A stretch of 64,000 nt of DNA from Olivibacter sitiensis DSM 17696 (GTDB lineage: Bacteria; Bacteroidota; Bacteroidia; Sphingobacteriales; Sphingobacteriaceae): NCBI RefSeq assembly GCF_000427965.1, contig NZ_ATZA01000004.1:120079-184078 (forward strand), read 5' to 3'. This document shows positions 49,036-55,594 of this stretch, one piece after another. The translations under genes and the position numbers were made by a program. The notes below the pieces were generated by a model that was not told the origin of the DNA, made no database searches, and worked only from the letters and a program-made list of their open reading frames with translations. Numbering within the stretch: the first letter of the stretch is position 1; the number at the start of each line of letters is the position of its first letter.

Positions 49036-49590
49036 CTAATAATTTTTTGGTTTTAGTGTACCGTATAATGCGACGGAATCCGCCAATTTTTCAACATCCA
49101 TTGTTTCGGCTTTTTTCAAGACATTTCTTAGAACCTCCAGTTTATCCTCTGCAAGCTTGTCAAGGTTATTGACCAAATCGACCAAAAGAAATTCGGTTGT
49201 GAGTTTATTTGGGAAATGGTGCTTGATTTTAAAGTCGAATTTCCGATTGCCAAGCGTAAACTCACCATGTCGCTTTTGGTTATATACTCTACGTAAGTTA
49301 TACAGTTGGGTTGTGCCAACACCCAGACCATTATATGAATTTGGATAGATCAGCAAAAAGCGGTCATCTTTCAAAAAGCTACGAACCAAAACATCTTCTT
49401 CCGGTGGAGTTTTGCCAAAAGCCGTTTCTTTGGGATAGTAATATACTCCTTGCGAAAGTTTTTGGAGTGTACCATCCTTTAGCAACTCATCAAGATGCCT
49501 ATCTACAGACTTTGACCACTGTGCCAAATCTGTCCTACGATAGACCTCTCCTTGTTTTAAACGTCTTTTTAATTCATCGAGCTTTGCCAT
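49036..49590 (-). CDS. DUF6088 (AbiEi-like antitoxin) protein
   Basis: 184 residues. The N-terminal winged-helix region GEVYRRTDLAQWSKSVDRHL and DELLKDGTLQKLSQGVYYYPK is typical of DUF6088/AbiEi antitoxins, which repress their own promoter and are normally followed by an AbiEii nucleotidyltransferase toxin. No such toxin gene lies downstream. The stop codon TAG is followed in frame by 19 codons reading LRSFPKLLVDRISKYVEKL, which looks like the natural C terminus, so a nonsense change is possible. Start at the ATG giving MAKLDELKRR. Confidence 0.75.
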   Translation of the reverse strand: MAKLDELKRRLKQGEVYRRTDLAQWSKSVDRHLDELLKDGTLQKLSQGVYYYPKETAFGKTPPEEDVLVRSFLKDDRFLLIYPNSYNGLGVGTTQLYNLRRVYNQKRHGEFTLGNRKFDFKIKHHFPNKLTTEFLLVDLVNNLDKLAEDKLEVLRNVLKKAETMDVEKLADSVALYGTLKPKNY

Positions 49591-49721
49591 CACCAAACCC
49601 TTTATATACCAACATCCGAAACCTTCATGAAATGTAAAAATATTAATTGAAAATTAATTCAAAAAGTAATGGTTTTCCCTTTGATATTAAACAGGTTAAT
49701 ATGCAAACATCATTTGGTATT

Positions 49722-49750
49722 TGTCACAAATATTGTCAACATTTGTGACA
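49722..49750. promoter_or_regulatory. Operator-like inverted repeat upstream of the DUF6088 and RloA genes
   Basis: Perfect 10-base arms TGTCACAAAT / ATTTGTGACA separated by 9 bases, in the divergent gap between DUF6088 and the RloA-like gene. The arm centres are 19 bases apart, suited to a dimeric repressor. Confidence 0.5.
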
Positions 49751-49842
49751 CAATTGCATATAATATAGATTTTAACGCCAAACACAAACAGTGACTCGCA
49801 AAGAAAACAAACATAGTTGAGCAAACACTTGTTTTTATTTCG

Positions 49843-49850
49843 TATTTTTG
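49843..49850 (+). promoter_or_regulatory. Promoter -7 box TATTTTTG of the rloAB pair
   Basis: Exact TAnnTTTG 28 bases before the ATG of the ATPase gene; the nearest -33 TTG is off-spacing (23 bases). Confidence 0.45.
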
Positions 49851-49878
49851 TAGATATATCGAGAAAATAAGGATTAAA

Positions 49879-51234
49879 ATGATACATTATCTCAAAATAA
49901 AGAATTTTGGCCCTGTAAAAAACGAGGCAGAAATCAGCTTTGAGGTTGCTGATAGCATCCAGGAAGATGCCTATGAGATAACGATGGGCGATGGGCGGAA
50001 ATTGTTGAAGTTGGCCTACATTTATGGGGCCAATGCTTCGGGCAAGACTACGATTTTAAAGGCGTTTGATTTTCTACGCAAAATCCTCTTGTATCCTGCT
50101 GGAGATAAATCACAGGGGCTTTCGTTTGATCCTTTTCTGTTTTGTGAAGATGCCTATTCAAAGCCTTCTTATTTCGAGTTGTCTTTTTATGTGGATGATC
50201 TCCGTTATTTATATAAATTGAATTTTACCAAACATTCCATACTGGACGAAAAACTTTTGTTTTATCAAACGGTCAGGCCAACGGAACTTTTTTCAAGGCA
50301 AACCGATCCGGAAAAGCGATTAGCCAAAATTCAGTTTGGGTCCAAAGCCAAGGTACCGGCAAGGGAAAAAGATTTATTGGAAAGCAACACCTTGCATAAT
50401 AATACGGTGCTTGGGGCATACGCCAAAACAAACGTTGATATACCGGAGCTCGAAGAATTGAATAAATGGTTCAGTACCTACCTTCTTGGTATGGTTACAT
50501 CGGCGCATGACCTTACCGAGATTACGGCCAAACTTATCGACAAGAACCCTACTATCAACGATTGGATAAATACACTTTTGTACAAAGCGGATAACCAGAT
50601 AGCGAAAGTATTAGTACCTGATTGGAACGATTTGATAGCGATACCTCTCGATGACACTTTTCAAAATGAATTTCAAGGTACAATCTTGCAACAGGGCAGT
50701 TATTCCAGCAAAACGACAATTGGGTCTTCAAGTGGGGAAAAAGCTAATCCAATCAAGTTTTATGGTGGGTCAAATGAACGGAGAATTGAGTTTTTGCACA
50801 AAATAGGGAGTGGCGATATATATCCCTTATCCATACAAAAGGAAAGTAGCGGAACTAAAAGGTATTTTGGTTTGGGTGGCCCTCTCTATGAACTGATACA
50901 CGGCTCACATTTGCTTTGCATCGACGAATTGGAAACGTCATTGCATCCCGATTTGATGAAGCATTTTTTACAGGTTTTCCTAATGAACTCTACGAGGTCT
51001 CAATTATTGATTACCACGCATAACCTTTCGTTGATGGCCGATCCCGATTTCATACGCAGGGATGCGTTATGGTTCAGCGAAAAAGAAAGCGACGGGTCTG
51101 TTTCACTTTTCTCTGCGGCAGATTTTGATACCACAACCCTACGGAAAGATGCCAGCTTAATCAACGCTTATAGAACGGGGAGATTGGGCGCCAAGCCAAA
51201 CTTAGGGTCTCCATACATCATCGTAGCGGACTAA
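49879..51234 (+). CDS. AAA ATPase, RloA/AbiL-type defence protein
   Basis: 451 residues. N-terminal IKNFGPVKNEAEISFEVAD, then Walker A AYIYGANASGKTTILKAF near residues 48-65; signature SSGTKRYFGLGGPLYELI; Walker B LLCIDELETSLHPDL; and LLITTHNLSLM for the H-loop. This is the AAA15/16 (PF13304-like) group. It is followed one base later by an RloB gene, the pair known from AbiL and RloAB loci, in which the ATPase senses phage and the TOPRIM-like partner acts as effector. Homologous pairs are reported as abortive-infection systems; activity here is inferred. Confidence 0.85.
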   Translation: MIHYLKIKNFGPVKNEAEISFEVADSIQEDAYEITMGDGRKLLKLAYIYGANASGKTTILKAFDFLRKILLYPAGDKSQGLSFDPFLFCEDAYSKPSYFELSFYVDDLRYLYKLNFTKHSILDEKLLFYQTVRPTELFSRQTDPEKRLAKIQFGSKAKVPAREKDLLESNTLHNNTVLGAYAKTNVDIPELEELNKWFSTYLLGMVTSAHDLTEITAKLIDKNPTINDWINTLLYKADNQIAKVLVPDWNDLIAIPLDDTFQNEFQGTILQQGSYSSKTTIGSSSGEKANPIKFYGGSNERRIEFLHKIGSGDIYPLSIQKESSGTKRYFGLGGPLYELIHGSHLLCIDELETSLHPDLMKHFLQVFLMNSTRSQLLITTHNLSLMADPDFIRRDALWFSEKESDGSVSLFSAADFDTTTLRKDASLINAYRTGRLGAKPNLGSPYIIVAD

Positions 51235-51235
51235 C

Positions 51236-51847
51236 ATGGCCAGACATACCAGGAACAAAAGAACCAATAAAACGGTAGCGTTGGTAGGCGATGGCCAAAC
51301 GGAACGTATTTATTTCGCCAACGTACGGGATACGGATAGACCGTCCAATCTCGATATTTTCCCCGATTACCCAAGAAAAATCGGCAGCTACAAAGGTGTT
51401 CTGGAAAGGGCGGTAACCTTGAAAAACACTGGCTACGATCATGTTTATGCTCTGATAGACATGGATAAGATTATCAATGAAAATAGAATGGCCGAGTATC
51501 ATGCCAACAAGCAGTCTGCCGAACAATCTGGGGTGACCATATTGGAGAATAACCCCTGTTTTGAAACATGGATATTACTTCATTTTTCGTCAACAGGGAA
51601 GCTATTTACCAGTTGCGACAATGTTATTGCGGAGATCCGAAAGCCGGGAGCAATTGCAAACTATGAAAAAGGTGAACGCTACCTTACTGGATTAAAACCT
51701 TATGAACGTTATAAGAAGCTGTTAAAAGAAAATGCGATTCCTAATGCCAAGAAGCTCGAAGTTCAGAGAGACGGGCGAAGTGACCGCTATCCAAGGGCCG
51801 AAACTTTCCGTTTCTTTGAATGGTATTTTGAACATTATAATGTATGA
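51236..51847 (+). CDS. RloB-family protein (TOPRIM-like effector)
   Basis: 203 residues. RloB signature elements: VALVGDGQTERIYFANVRD (catalytic E of GQTE), VYALIDMDKI (DxD), and NNPCFETWILLHF. The basic end region KLEVQRDGRSDRYPRAE and aromatic C terminus fit the family. Starts one base after the ATPase stop codon, so translation is coupled. The fold is related to TOPRIM nucleases of OLD and PARIS-type systems; nuclease activity on tRNA or DNA is a family-based inference. Confidence 0.85.
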   Translation: MARHTRNKRTNKTVALVGDGQTERIYFANVRDTDRPSNLDIFPDYPRKIGSYKGVLERAVTLKNTGYDHVYALIDMDKIINENRMAEYHANKQSAEQSGVTILENNPCFETWILLHFSSTGKLFTSCDNVIAEIRKPGAIANYEKGERYLTGLKPYERYKKLLKENAIPNAKKLEVQRDGRSDRYPRAETFRFFEWYFEHYNV

Positions 51848-51877
51848 AATAATCGGATATACGCGAATTGTGATTTT

Positions 51878-51908
51878 ATAATAGGATAATCGGAAAAAAT
51901 CCTATTAT
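51878..51908. terminator. Possible terminator after rloB
   Basis: Perfect 10-base arms ATAATAGGAT / ATCCTATTAT separated by 11 bases, about 30 bases after the stop. The downstream sequence is AT-rich but has no T-run. Confidence 0.4.
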
Positions 51909-52121
51909 TCTATTATAGCATATGCTGTTCAATTTTGTTTTTTCCTGTTATTCGCGGTCACATTTCTTGCTAATCAAAAAACTTACCTGTGCTGTTTTTG
52001 GCTTGACGGCTAAGAAGAACATTTGTCCATGTAAGCTATTTTGCTTACATTATCTATATGTCCCTGTCGGATTAAGTAATAGTGGCTATTTCAGTTTCCT
52101 TAAACTATAAGTTGACAGAAA

Positions 52122-52165
52122 TTTGTTTCCATAATTCAGCAAAAATGATGAATTATGGAAACAAA
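52122..52165. repeat. 17-bp perfect inverted repeat between rloB and hipT
   Basis: Arms TTTGTTTCCATAATTCA / TGAATTATGGAAACAAA with a 10-base loop, in the 359-base gap between the two convergent defence units. No T-run on either side, so it may be a hairpin acting as RNA stabiliser or a miniature-element end. The rest of the gap holds no gene I can support. Confidence 0.75.
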
Positions 52166-52206
52166 CTTTACAATATCGATTTTGCCACTTCATCACAAAA
52201 TTGCAT

Positions 52207-53163
52207 TTACATCCACCCGAAGACAGCATACCTCTCATCCAAAAGCGCTTTATACTTTTGCTTGTATTCTTCCGATAAAAAAGAATTATTGACCCATCGG
52301 ATGGCAATTGACTTGTTTTTCTGGAAGCGCTTTGCGATACCAGCAATTTGTTTGTCATTCAATGCCAGCACTTTTCCCAAACGTTCAAAATGCTCCCACC
52401 GCAACTTTCTTTTTTTCCCTTCCAAAGTCAAGGCCAATTCTTCGGTATCATCAGGATTTACGATGGCGACGTTAAGCAGATCATACGCAGGTGCCAAAGT
52501 CCATTCGTTTTCCCAGTTTATCATCGAAAAGTTTTTCAGGTGCATATCGTTATTTCCTGTCAGGAAACAGAAGATTGCCAATTCCAAAAAATAAACTTTG
52601 TCCAACAGTGTGTTGCTGGAATAGTTATCCAATGCCTTTCCGATTTTTTCCATAGAACTCTTGTATTTGTCGACAGCTTCGGTAATCTGGAACATGTCGA
52701 GCATATGGATTTTCTCTTCGGCATCTGTCCTGTCTATGCGTTTTGTAATATAAGATAGCTCTCCCGATTGCAAGCGGATCAAACTCGATTTGACAACATT
52801 TATCCCAAAGGCTTCGGCGATGCGCATAGTGACATGTTCGTTCTCCGGCATTTCCCTAAAATGATCGGACGGTGGTTTGAAGATATAGTTACCTCCCAAT
52901 GCACCCACGACGGTCAAACGCCCTTTGTTTCCATTCTGAATAGTTTCTTTCACCAAGGACAGGGAGAGTTTTGGTTGTACACCGGGAACTGCTACACTTC
53001 TTTCCACTATGTTCTTAGCCAACTCTACCATCTGTGCCAGCGAATGTTCGAACAGCGGCTGTTGTCTGGTTCCAAAAAAATCCAGACTGCATTGCTCATG
53101 AAAATCACCCGACGAACCGTCATCCAATGGCCTATAGCAATATAAACATCTTCTATTCTTCAT
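52207..53163 (-). CDS. hipT: HipT-type serine/threonine kinase toxin
   Basis: 318 residues, shorter than one-piece HipA (~440) because the N-terminal subdomain is a separate gene. A small zinc-ribbon-like start (C6-x2-C9, H22, C25) precedes the kinase core. The glycine-rich loop has GVQPKLSLSL, with the two serines (67, 69) placed like the S-x-S autophosphorylation motif of E. coli HipT. Catalytic loop GNNDMHLKNFS (Asp206) and metal motif APAYDLL (Asp228) are intact. HipT phosphorylates Trp-tRNA synthetase in E. coli; the target here is unknown. Start overlaps hipS by 11 bases. Confidence 0.85.
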   Translation of the reverse strand: MKNRRCLYCYRPLDDGSSGDFHEQCSLDFFGTRQQPLFEHSLAQMVELAKNIVERSVAVPGVQPKLSLSLVKETIQNGNKGRLTVVGALGGNYIFKPPSDHFREMPENEHVTMRIAEAFGINVVKSSLIRLQSGELSYITKRIDRTDAEEKIHMLDMFQITEAVDKYKSSMEKIGKALDNYSSNTLLDKVYFLELAIFCFLTGNNDMHLKNFSMINWENEWTLAPAYDLLNVAIVNPDDTEELALTLEGKKRKLRWEHFERLGKVLALNDKQIAGIAKRFQKNKSIAIRWVNNSFLSEEYKQKYKALLDERYAVFGWM

Positions 53164-53488
53164 CTCCGTTTGATATGGGTTGAATACTAACCGCTCCGAT
53201 ACAGTTTTGACAACAGGCCAAAAGCAAGCCCATTCGATCGTTTGGGTTGATTTTCCAGCTTTTGGAAGCAATATCCAATAACCATCCCTCTGGTATCAAC
53301 CCTTCAAAAAAGGACGGCAGGCGTTTGTCTACATAAGGTTTGGAGCTTACCGGCATCGTAAAGGTTAGAAATCGTTTTGGATGTTCGCTAATATACCTTT
53401 CATCGTATTGGAAGATATATTCTCCATCATCCGTTTCCGTGAGGATTCCCGCTAAAAAGTCTTGATAGTATACCGCTGCTTTTCTCAT
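53153..53488 (-). CDS. hipS: HipS-type antitoxin (HipA N-terminal subdomain)
   Basis: 111 residues, matching the N-terminal subdomain 1 of HipA: AVYYQDFLAGILTETDDGEY, the strand-rich FLTFTMPVSSKPYVDKRLPS, and FFEGLIPEGWLLDIASK. In the E. coli HipBST system this small protein, not HipB, neutralises the kinase. Here it lies between hipB and hipT, five bases after hipB and overlapping hipT by 11 bases, as expected for a translationally coupled B-S-T operon. Confidence 0.85.
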   Translation of the reverse strand: MRKAAVYYQDFLAGILTETDDGEYIFQYDERYISEHPKRFLTFTMPVSSKPYVDKRLPSFFEGLIPEGWLLDIASKSWKINPNDRMGLLLACCQNCIGAVSIQPISNGDEE

Positions 53489-53493
53489 CTGCT

Positions 53494-53712
53494 CTATTTG
53501 TTTATATCGGATATATCCCTTTCACTCACAGGTACCAGTGTATGCCCAAACATTTTGAGTACTTGGTTTACTTTTTCGAGATTGAGGTTTTCCTTACCCT
53601 GCTCTATTTTCCGGATTACGGTGAGTGCTACTCCTGCCCGCTCAGCAAAAGCCTCTTGGGTGAGGTTTGCCTGCTTCCTTTTTTCTTTTACAAAATCTGC
53701 CAATCGCCTCAT
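53494..53712 (-). CDS. hipB: HipB-type XRE helix-turn-helix regulator
   Basis: 72 residues from the ATG giving MRRLADFVKEKRKQAN. The helix-turn-helix is LTQEAFAERAGVALTVIRKI, with EQGKENLNLEKVNQVL following. It should bind the three TTATATGC-type palindromes upstream and repress the operon. An upstream in-frame TTG exists but would place the start inside the first operator. Confidence 0.88.
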   Translation of the reverse strand: MRRLADFVKEKRKQANLTQEAFAERAGVALTVIRKIEQGKENLNLEKVNQVLKMFGHTLVPVSERDISDINK

Positions 53713-53714
53713 GA

Positions 53715-53813
53715 TTATATGCTTTTGCAACGAAATTAAACAAATTTAATGAATTATATGCAAAAACATATAAAAATAAATTTATATATATTTTTATATG
53801 CGATAGCATATAA
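53715..53813 (-). promoter_or_regulatory. Three HipB operators
   Basis: Site 3, TTATATGCGATAGCATATAA (53794-53813), is a perfect palindrome. Site 2, TTATATGCAAAAACATATAA (53754-53773), differs from it in the centre and one arm base. Site 1 (53715-53734) keeps the left half TTATATGC and the GC-A core and touches the hipB start. Centres are 39 and 40 bases apart, so all lie on the same DNA face. Confidence 0.7.
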
Positions 53814-54036
53814 AAAAACTATGATATGGGAATGTTTATTTTGCAGTTTCAAAACAACAAAACAGTGGTAATATTAAAGTTTTGAAACAACACTTTGGAT
53901 TTTTTAAGCTCAACGCTACCATTAATTAAGCTCAAATTGACATCGTTTTGAACTCTAAATCAAATGGAAATGAGCTTATCTTGATGGAGAGTTATATAAC
54001 CGTGTTCTTTCGATTGGTAATTGGCGCCTGCCCGGA
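53814..54036. other. Gene-free AT-rich stretch upstream of hipB
   Basis: Holds one perfect inverted repeat, GTTTCAAAAC (53846-53855) / GTTTTGAAAC (53879-53888), and two TTAAGCTCAA repeats. No gene is supported. Confidence 0.45.
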
Positions 54037-54177
54037 GAAAAATGGAGTTGCGACATTTTTCCTTTCCCGGTACAGATCTGCGACAACGGAGTCGGGACGT
54101 TCCTGGGCAAGTTCGGTTTTTGTTGGGTGCGGCCGAGGTACGAGGGCTGTACGTACAAAAACACAACTTGCAAGTAC
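54037..54177. repeat. Structured element, copy B (three stem-loops)
   Basis: Stem 1: GAAAAATG / CATTTTTC around the same loop GAGTTGCGA as in copy A; the pair at the inner stem changed from G-C to T-A on both arms. Stem 2 (54066-54107): CCCGG...CCTGGG with tip CGAC/GTCG in place of CCCC/GGGG. Stem 3: GCAAGTT and TTTTTGT with ACAAAAA and AACTTGC, as in copy A. The last 29 bases are identical to copy A. Directly followed by repeat copy B without the radC remnant. Confidence 0.6.
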
Positions 54178-54194
54178 CTTAACAAAAAGAGGGG

Positions 54195-54579
54195 TTTGTC
54201 ACCCGTATTGCTTTGCGAAAGGTCGTGCTTCATAAAAGCTCACTTGGATTTCGATCTATGTTCCATAGAACAAAATCCAACCGCTTTTCTTGATTTTGCT
54301 CGCCTGCGCATTCATTCGGGCTGCACCGTTGTCACCATTTTTGGTCAAAAATACCGCCAACAGCTTGTATTGCCCTTTTGGGGCAACATATCGTTTGACC
54401 GCTCTATCGAGCTTTACTCAAACGACCCTCATTCAACTCGCCACGGCTCGAAAGCCTATATTGCGACAAGAAAACAAATTGTATCTTTGTTAAACACTAA
54501 AAAGGGAGGTAAATATACTCTGAAAAATGAGACAAGAAATGAGACAAAACCACTAAAAACCGATGCTTTTCAAGGTAAA
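54195..54579 (+). repeat. 385-bp direct repeat, copy B
   Basis: About 98% identical to copy A, same orientation. The inner promoter and the 9-codon ORF (here MRQEMRQNH) are kept. Recombination with copy A would remove 5,749 bases carrying the DUF6088, rloAB and hipBST units. Confidence 0.9.
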
Positions 54580-54617
54580 AAGCACAGAAATAACATGAGA
54601 CAACTAACAAGATTTGA

Positions 54618-54671
54618 CAATCAAATCACGAGCAAGAGGACTATCGTAAAAAGCTGAAATTAAGTATTTAA
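54618..54671 (+). other. Short open remnant, possible gene tail
   Basis: Reads NHEQEDYRKKLKLSI before a stop, preceded by an in-frame stop. It could be the decayed end of a mobile-element gene; too short to assign. Confidence 0.2.
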
Positions 54672-54675
54672 GCAT

Positions 54676-54713
54676 AAAAAAAGCCGTTTTCCCTTATGGA
54701 AAAACGACTTTTT
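54676..54713 (-). terminator. Terminator of the tRNA gene
   Basis: On the minus strand, AAAAAGTCGTTTTTCC pairs with GGGAAAACGGCTTTTT, then a T-run, just after the tRNA 3' end. Nearly identical to the hairpin at the left island edge. Confidence 0.82.
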
Positions 54714-54720
54714 CGATTTG

Positions 54721-54794
54721 TGCGCCCACCTGGGCTCGAACCAGGGACCAAAAGATTATGAGTCTTCTACTCTAACCAACTGAGCTATAGGCGC
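54721..54794 (-). tRNA. tRNA with CAU anticodon (Met elongator or Ile2)
   Basis: Acceptor stem GCGCCTA / TGGGCGC, D-arm GCTC AGTTGGTTA GAGT, anticodon stem GAAGA/TCTTT with loop CTCATAA (anticodon CAT at 54758-54760), variable TGGTC, T-arm CCTGG TTCGAGC CCAGG, discriminator A. CCA is not encoded. A CAU anticodon can be elongator Met or, when the C is modified to lysidine, Ile2 for AUA; the sequence alone does not decide. Its 3' end faces the accessory island. Confidence 0.93.
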
Positions 54795-54857
54795 GGCAAC
54801 CATTGCTGATTTGCGAGTGCAATTTTACATATTTGTAGTCGAATTCTAAAATTTAAA

Positions 54858-55490
54858 ATGCAAAATATTAAAAATATCATCTTCGATTACGGCAATGTAA
54901 TCTTCAAAATCGACTTTAAAAAGGCACAAGATGCCTTTAGGGATTTGGGTATCAAAGATGTAGAAAAAGTATTTACCCACACTAGCCAAAGTGAACTTTT
55001 TGATGCCTTTGACATGGGAAAAATCTCGGCCGTTGAGTTCAGGGACGGTATCCGCCGCATTACCGGCAAGGCAAACCTTTCCGATGAGGAGATAGACCGA
55101 GCCTGGAATGCCTTACTCATAGGAGTAGTAGATGGCGCACACGACCTGCTGTTGCAATTGAAGGACAAGTACCATATTTTCTTGTTGAGCAACAATAACG
55201 AAATCCATTACAAATACATTATGGACTATCTAAAACGGGAGTTTGATCTGGATGGAAATGCCGGTTTTTTCATCAAGGATTATTATTCTCACCTCATGGG
55301 CATGCGCAAACCCAACAGCGACATTTTTGAATATGTACTGAAGGCTCATGGACTGCAACCCGAGGAAACCCTCTTTATTGATGATAGTCCGCAGCATATT
55401 GCTACAGCTAAGCAACTGGACATCCACGCCGAATTGTTGACGGCCCCAGACACGCTGGAACTGCTTCTCACCCGAAAAGGGATCGTTTAG
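54858..55490 (+). CDS. HAD-superfamily hydrolase (haloacid dehalogenase-like)
   Basis: 210 residues. Motif I IIFDYGNVIFKID (nucleophilic Asp), motif II in HIFLLSNNNEIH, motif III lysine in MGMRKPNSDIF, and motif IV TLFIDDSPQHIATAKQL are all intact. A helical cap between motifs I and II marks it as a subfamily IA member with a small C1 cap. Substrate is probably a small phosphorylated metabolite. It precedes the trehalose operon with about 100 bases between, so a link to sugar phosphates is possible but unproven. Confidence 0.88.
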   Translation: MQNIKNIIFDYGNVIFKIDFKKAQDAFRDLGIKDVEKVFTHTSQSELFDAFDMGKISAVEFRDGIRRITGKANLSDEEIDRAWNALLIGVVDGAHDLLLQLKDKYHIFLLSNNNEIHYKYIMDYLKREFDLDGNAGFFIKDYYSHLMGMRKPNSDIFEYVLKAHGLQPEETLFIDDSPQHIATAKQLDIHAELLTAPDTLELLLTRKGIV

Positions 55491-55594
55491 GGCGACGGCC
55501 AATAAGGAAGCTACCGAAAGCGCCTTAAACAAATGGTGCATTGGCTTGTTCTCTGCTATGACAAAAGTGTCAACAGGCTCAATCGACATCATCT

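Noticed and set aside
51922..52110. 62-codon frame after rloB
   Set aside because: No start signal, no recognisable domain, low-complexity hydrophobic composition; it ends just before the 17-bp hairpin.
47783..54177. CRISPR array
   Set aside because: Repeats are few, long and widely spaced; there are no regular short repeats with unique spacers and no cas genes anywhere in the window.
47060..54660. Complete integrative or conjugative element
   Set aside because: No integrase, relaxase or tra gene is present; only a radC remnant and repeats suggest past mobility.
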